Shown: positions 59,528 to 64,000 of the stretch, piece after piece
Layout of the letters: each line of letters begins with the position of its first letter
Position numbering within the stretch: position 1 is the first letter of the stretch
Translations under genes and position numbers: made by a program
NCBI GenBank assembly: GCA_947561395.2
Contig: OX387193.1
Span: 15,686,001-15,750,000 of the forward strand
Source of the DNA: Buxus sempervirens
Lineage: Eukaryota; Streptophyta; Magnoliopsida; Buxales; Buxaceae
Reading direction: 5' to 3'
DNA: 64,000 bases
Notes under the pieces: generated by a model
What the model was told of the DNA's origin: nothing
Databases searched by the model: none
Seen by the model: the letters and a program-made list of their open reading frames with translations, nothing else

Positions 59528-61930
59528 CTAGGTTTGTGTTGCACCCCCAATAGCCTTGAACCAGATTACCCGCACAACTGGGCAATAGAGTAGCAAATGA
59601 TCTATCAACTCACGAGCTTCTTGGCAAAAAATACAATTAGCATCAATGAACCCTATACGATCATTGAGCAAATTAGCAGTCGGCACTCCACCACACAAGC
59701 ATTTCCATAAGAAGAGTTTAATCCTATTTGGACAATATAATTTCCAGCAAGTGGCCCACATAGAATCAATGATCAAATCATTTATACCCAGGAGGAGGTG
59801 GTAGGTACATGCTATCGAGAATTTTCCAGATGGCGTTGGAGACTAGTGTATGATGTTGTATGTTCCCTGAGACTCAATTCCAGTTGCTAATATATTCCTG
59901 ACCACTGTGGGCTCCCAGAAGGAATTCAACAAAGTAATGTCCCAATAACTTGAATCCCAATTAATCAACTAATCCACTGTGGAAATAGTAAAAAATTCTT
60001 GGTTTTTCAGAATTGACAAATCTGTCTCAAGAGCTTGAACCCAACAATCTTCCAGCACACTTATATTTCTTCCATTCACCACAGTCCACACTGTCCCTCT
60101 CTTGATCCATGATTTCAAATCATGAACCTGCTTCCAACCAAAGGAATGATTGGGCCTACAAGACACTTCCAGGAAGTTTGTAGCTGATAGCTAGGTGTTC
60201 TTCATGACCTTTGCCCAATGTCCCTTATGGTTAGATGCCAATTGCCATGCCGCCTTCAAGATGAGGGCATTATTCATCACTTTCGCCCTTTTGATATTCA
60301 TGACACCTTGCATCAAAGGGAGAGTGACCCTTTCCCAACAGACTGTATGCATACTCCTTTCCTTAGAGCCATTGTTCGAGAGGAAACCTCTCGTTAATTG
60401 ATTGATTTTTTCAGTCCCCTTCAGAAGACTATAGCAACTCATGTAATGCACTGTTTAAGCATTCCGCACCGATTGTATGAGCACCACATGACCCATTTGA
60501 GACAACATTTGAGCCTTCCACCCCAACAGCCTATCATTGAGTTTTTCAAGGAATTTTCCATAGTTACTTGCCCTTGGCCTTCTTCCCAAATTTGGTACAC
60601 CGAAGTACGAATCAATGGAGTTTGATCTGGTGACGTTAAAGATCCTCCTGATAGATAAATGCCCTTGTTTAGCCGTGTTACGATAGAATTACAACGAGGA
60701 TTTAGCTCTATTAATTTCCTGACTAGATTCCGTGCAGTATCTATGGAGGATTCAAACAAAGTTGTGCGCTTCTCTATCCGATGTAAATCCATATATTGTC
60801 ACATCATCGGCATACATCAAATGGGATAAAGGCATAGCTCTAGCTCTTAGAGTGATTCCTCTGAACCTTCTGTTAAGTTCTGCTCTAGAAATGGCCACCG
60901 ACAAGACCTGTTGACAAAGTATGAATAGGTATGGGGAGAGGGGGTCCCCAAACCGGAGACCCCTTCCTGCAGTAATGTGACCCACAGTATAGCTGTTGAA
61001 GAGAACACTGTAAGAAACTAACCTCACACATGTCATAATAAGATTTCTCACATTGCAATTGAAGCCATAGGATGACAAGACTTTTTCCAGAAAACTCCAA
61101 TTCATTCGATCATACGCTTTGGAGAAGTCAATCTTTAGAGCATACATTCCTTGATCAAGATTCTTAGAAGCTTTTGTCCTTTTAGATTTCTTCCTTTTGG
61201 GTTTCTTCCCTTTCTGGAGCAGGTGACCAATTTCATGGTTAATCATGATAGTCCCGGATGGATCTGTTGGGCACAAAAGCAGACTGCATAGGAGAGATCA
61301 TTTCCTAAAGGTAAGGCTGGATTTTGTTAACCAAGAGTTTTGCAATAATTTTGTACACATAATTGTAGAGGCTTATGGGGCGGAAATCCTGAACTTTCCT
61401 AGGATGGGGAGATTTCAGAATAAGAGATATAAGGGTGTGGTTGAGACCCCTCGGCATGGCCCCAGAAGAGAAGAATTCTTGGACAGTCTTCACCACGTCT
61501 GCTCCAACGACATCCCAGAATGAGTGGAAAAAAATGCCTTGGATATCCATCCGGACCCGAGCACTTGTAAGGACCCAGATCCTAGACAACATTCCAAATC
61601 TTAGTAGGAGAAGGCATCTAGCTAATTAGGCTATTCTGATCAGCAGAAATTACATTCGGAATGAGACCCGGAAGATCCATATCACCCCAATGGTCCTCCT
61701 GTTTATACATATCAGTGAAATACATCTCCACAGTCACTCAAGCTCCTTCCGGGATGAGATCTCTTGATTATCCACATTTTTAAGGGAGAAAATATGATTT
61801 TTCTGCCTTCTAAACCAAGTGGATCTGTGGAAGAACTTGGTATTACCATCCCCCTCTTTCAACCATCTGATGCGCAACTTTTGGAACCACAAAGTTTCCT
61901 GTTGGCCAAGGACAGTGGCTGCTTAATTAG
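59528..61930 (-). mobile_element. L1-type LINE (RT and zf-RVT), broken
   Basis: Non-LTR retrotransposon ORF2 remnant read on the - strand. In order: RWLKEGDGNTKFFHRST (about 61890-61840), the RT start (LISLILKSPHPRKVQDFRPI, 61592-61305), the RT core (MYALKIDFSKAYDRMNW, FGDPLSPYLFIL and the active site LMYADDVTIY, 61276-60752), the thumb/connection part (to about 60191), and the zinc-binding zf-RVT region (IKLFLWKCLCGGVPTANLL, CIFCQEARELIDHLLLYCP, 59776-59528). The frame changes near 61290, 60770 and 60450, with stops near 60188 and 59967. The endonuclease part and poly-A tail were not found, so it is truncated at the 5' side and dead. It is of the type common in dicots. Confidence 0.9.
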
Positions 61931-63732
61931 AGCCAAGACAATTGATCCAAGTAATGTGTTTAATCACCAGCAATAAATTCCTCCTCTGCCTGCAATTAGT
62001 TTCATGGGTGACTGAATCTGCTTAAAAAAGAAGACAATAAATGAATACAAAATAAATAATTGTAGAGAACCCAAAGTTAGGATTATCTCTTCTTGAACCC
62101 ATTGAAATAAATAAATCATTGTGTTTATCACTTTTGCTTTTTTCTAAATTTTTTTGCTTCTTTCTTCTTCCTTTTCCCTTTTGTTTATCTGTGAGCATGT
62201 AATGAAAAGGATGTCAATAAAATACCTGATTTTTCAGAATAAAATACAAATAGAGCCCAATATGAAACTTTACAAACCACTGTAAATCGTGAGAACCAGG
62301 TGCTTATAAACAAACCATGGGGTTCATTGTTAGATTTGAGATGCCAATGTTTCAAGGATTCAACAATTTTCGTTTTTGCTTCAAAAAAGTAATTTCCTAA
62401 TGAAAATTAATTTGTAAAAAGAACAAAAATTAATCACTTAAAAATTCAACAACAAAGTGATTATAAAGCTTAAAAAAACATTATTTGTAAAAAACATTAT
62501 TGGCGTAAGGGTAGAGCGAGAGTGAGGGTTGCTTTGTTTAGGAGGAGTTTTTTAATCTTCCCATCTGACGTTCTTCATCACACTATTTTTGAGTATGAGG
62601 CTTATAAACTCTTCACTATGGCTGGAAACTCTAGCAGCAAGTTACATGATATGCTAGAAGTCATTTTTTGTCTGCAAAAGGACATTCCAATGTGTACAAA
62701 ACTGATTATGATGCATTCAACCCCATGGCTAGAAGCATGCGCTTTCTATAAATTTATGATCCCCTTTCAGACTCATGACCAGAGAACCTGGAAACCTTTC
62801 TAAATATAATGTTGAATCATAAGGTTGGTCATATAATCCCTAAACCATGATTACTCATGGAACTCTTTAGTATTTTTAACGTGGTCCTCTAAACAGCCAA
62901 ATATTGTATCTTGTCTGCGTTGCAAATCCTTACACATTGGCTTGTAAGTTATACAACTGCAAAACCCAAATAATTGGTATGAAAATAGGAGATAAGGTTG
63001 CAAGTTGACTACCACTAACATATCTAGACCAGTTGTAGATCACTACCATGTTTCCTGATCTAATCCATTCAATTGCACTGTTATGGACAAAGTCCAATAG
63101 CAGTCCTCAATCCCATTACCACTACCATGGGTTCAAATGGCTAAGTAAGCAACGTAAACCAACTAAGTAATCGAATTATGATTGCCTAATACCATCAATC
63201 TACCACCCAACATGCATGCAGTAAAATCCAATTAACCATCTAAAAGAACAATTCGACAAATATTATGGAACGAAATTCAACGTTTCTTAACAAAAAATTG
63301 AAAATACATAAGGCAATAAAGTTTACCAAGAAAGCAAACACATCTAGGCTCTAACTAAAATTGACTGAACATGAAACGTTTGGGACTAATGGAAAGAAAG
63401 AAGAGAAAAAAATTTAATCAGTGCGAACTGAAGAAAAGAAATAGGATACAAAAACACATACTTGATCCGGAAGAGTAGTCGTTGAAGAGGGCAATTTTTA
63501 ACCAACTCGAACTGAATCGACTCCAACGATTCAGAGGGCGTGACGACAGTTCTGGAAAACCCATCTCGGAGGATTTGGATCACTGGGAAAGCTCCTTCCT
63601 TTTCCAGAGAGATCGCCCTTCATTCGGTCATTCTCTTTCTTGGTTTGTTTGGGTTTCAGTTCTCTATAACATATGACATGGGGGAAAGGAAAAGACATTG
63701 AGACGGGGAATTGAGGAGAAAACTCATACCAG
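61931..63732. other. No gene clearly recognised
   Basis: AT-rich flank of the LINE. One weak candidate is a - strand first exon starting at 63583 (MIQILRDGFSRTVVTPSESL) with a GTATGT donor near 63465. I do not recognise the product and the rest of such a gene is not seen. Confidence 0.3.
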
Positions 63733-64000
63733 CAATACAAAAAAAATGTTGGATTTAGGGGCGGTCCATTAAAGGACTTTTAGCGGCGGTCATTAAAGAC
63801 CGCTCCTAAAAGTCATTTTTTTTTCTATTTTATTTCGGTCTTTTTCTTCCAGCTCCCTCTTACTCTCTAACGCCCTCCCAAGCTCCCTCTGCAAGCTTCG
63901 GAAGCTCTAACGGCGGAATTTCCTTGTTTTTGCGGTTGATAAAGGCAACTCCACTTCCGAAATCAAGCTATTCAGATTTTCTTTTCTTTCTACTTTCATT
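63733..64000 (+). mobile_element. CACTA-like 5' tip, runs off the window
   Basis: AATACAAAAAAAATG (one mismatch to the CACTACAAAAA start) is followed by hairpin text: TTTAGGGGCGGTC, CTTTTAGCGGCGGTC and GACCGCTCCTAAAAG. It resembles the tip at 17582-17632 in mirror orientation and continues past the right edge. Confidence 0.55.

Overview
This is a transposon-rich stretch of a plant nuclear genome, most likely a woody dicot. The evidence is spliced genes with GT/AG introns and plant-only element families: a MuDR-like element with a Ulp1-type protease, En/Spm CACTA elements, hAT-type MITEs, a Helitron tip, an L1-type LINE and long Ty3-like LTRs. No bacterial or organellar signature was seen. I recognise one apparently intact host gene, a two-exon BAHD acyltransferase (20034-22705, + strand). 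It closely resembles benzyl-alcohol/phenylethanol benzoyltransferases of floral scent and defence metabolism. The species cannot be named from this window.

Layout. 1-9.4 kb: remains of a MULE. A mudrA-like transposase and a Ulp1-like cysteine protease gene lie on the + strand. Convergent to them on the - strand is a multi-exon gene with a plant-mobile-domain-like region. Between the two sets lies a giant imperfect palindrome built from ~111-bp minisatellite units. 11.3-14.5 kb: solo LTR with a perfect 5-bp target duplication. 15.8-17.6 kb: a CACTA second gene (Transposase_24-like) and a CACTA 3' tip. 17.9-18.8 kb: a MITE with an 8-bp target duplication. 18.8-22.7 kb: the BAHD gene with its upstream region; another MITE sits in its intron. 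22.7-25.3 kb: no gene, a Helitron 3' tip. 25.3-58.6 kb: a deep nest of elements. 58.6-64 kb: a small inverted-end element, a broken LINE and another CACTA-like tip.

The nest can be ordered from target duplications. One CACTA fragment (25326 on) was entered by a reversed LTR unit (26494-34935, TSD ATAAG), and two LTR units of the same superfamily then inserted into that unit (27044-30009, TSD CAAAT; 30560-33532). A second CACTA (from 35520, transposase at 52.0-55.8 kb) was entered by a Tat/Ogre-like Ty3 element on the - strand (35602-51595, TSD GCGCT). That element in turn contains a solo LTR of its own relatives (42666-46454, TSD TTGGG) and an LTR unit that was itself hit by another (38026-40293, TSD TTTAC). 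A further LTR unit (55879-58609, TSD CATAT) sits just downstream of the CACTA transposase.

The most unusual signal is a set of short tandem palindromes ('hairpin words'). They occupy the same place, just upstream of the TATA box, in two LTRs of the Ty3 family, with the same architecture but different sequence in each copy. One of these vocabularies reappears in an apparently unrelated small element at 59 kb. A second hairpin array in the leader of the Ty3 element shows paired changes in its two arms. These are read directly from sequence; any function is inference.
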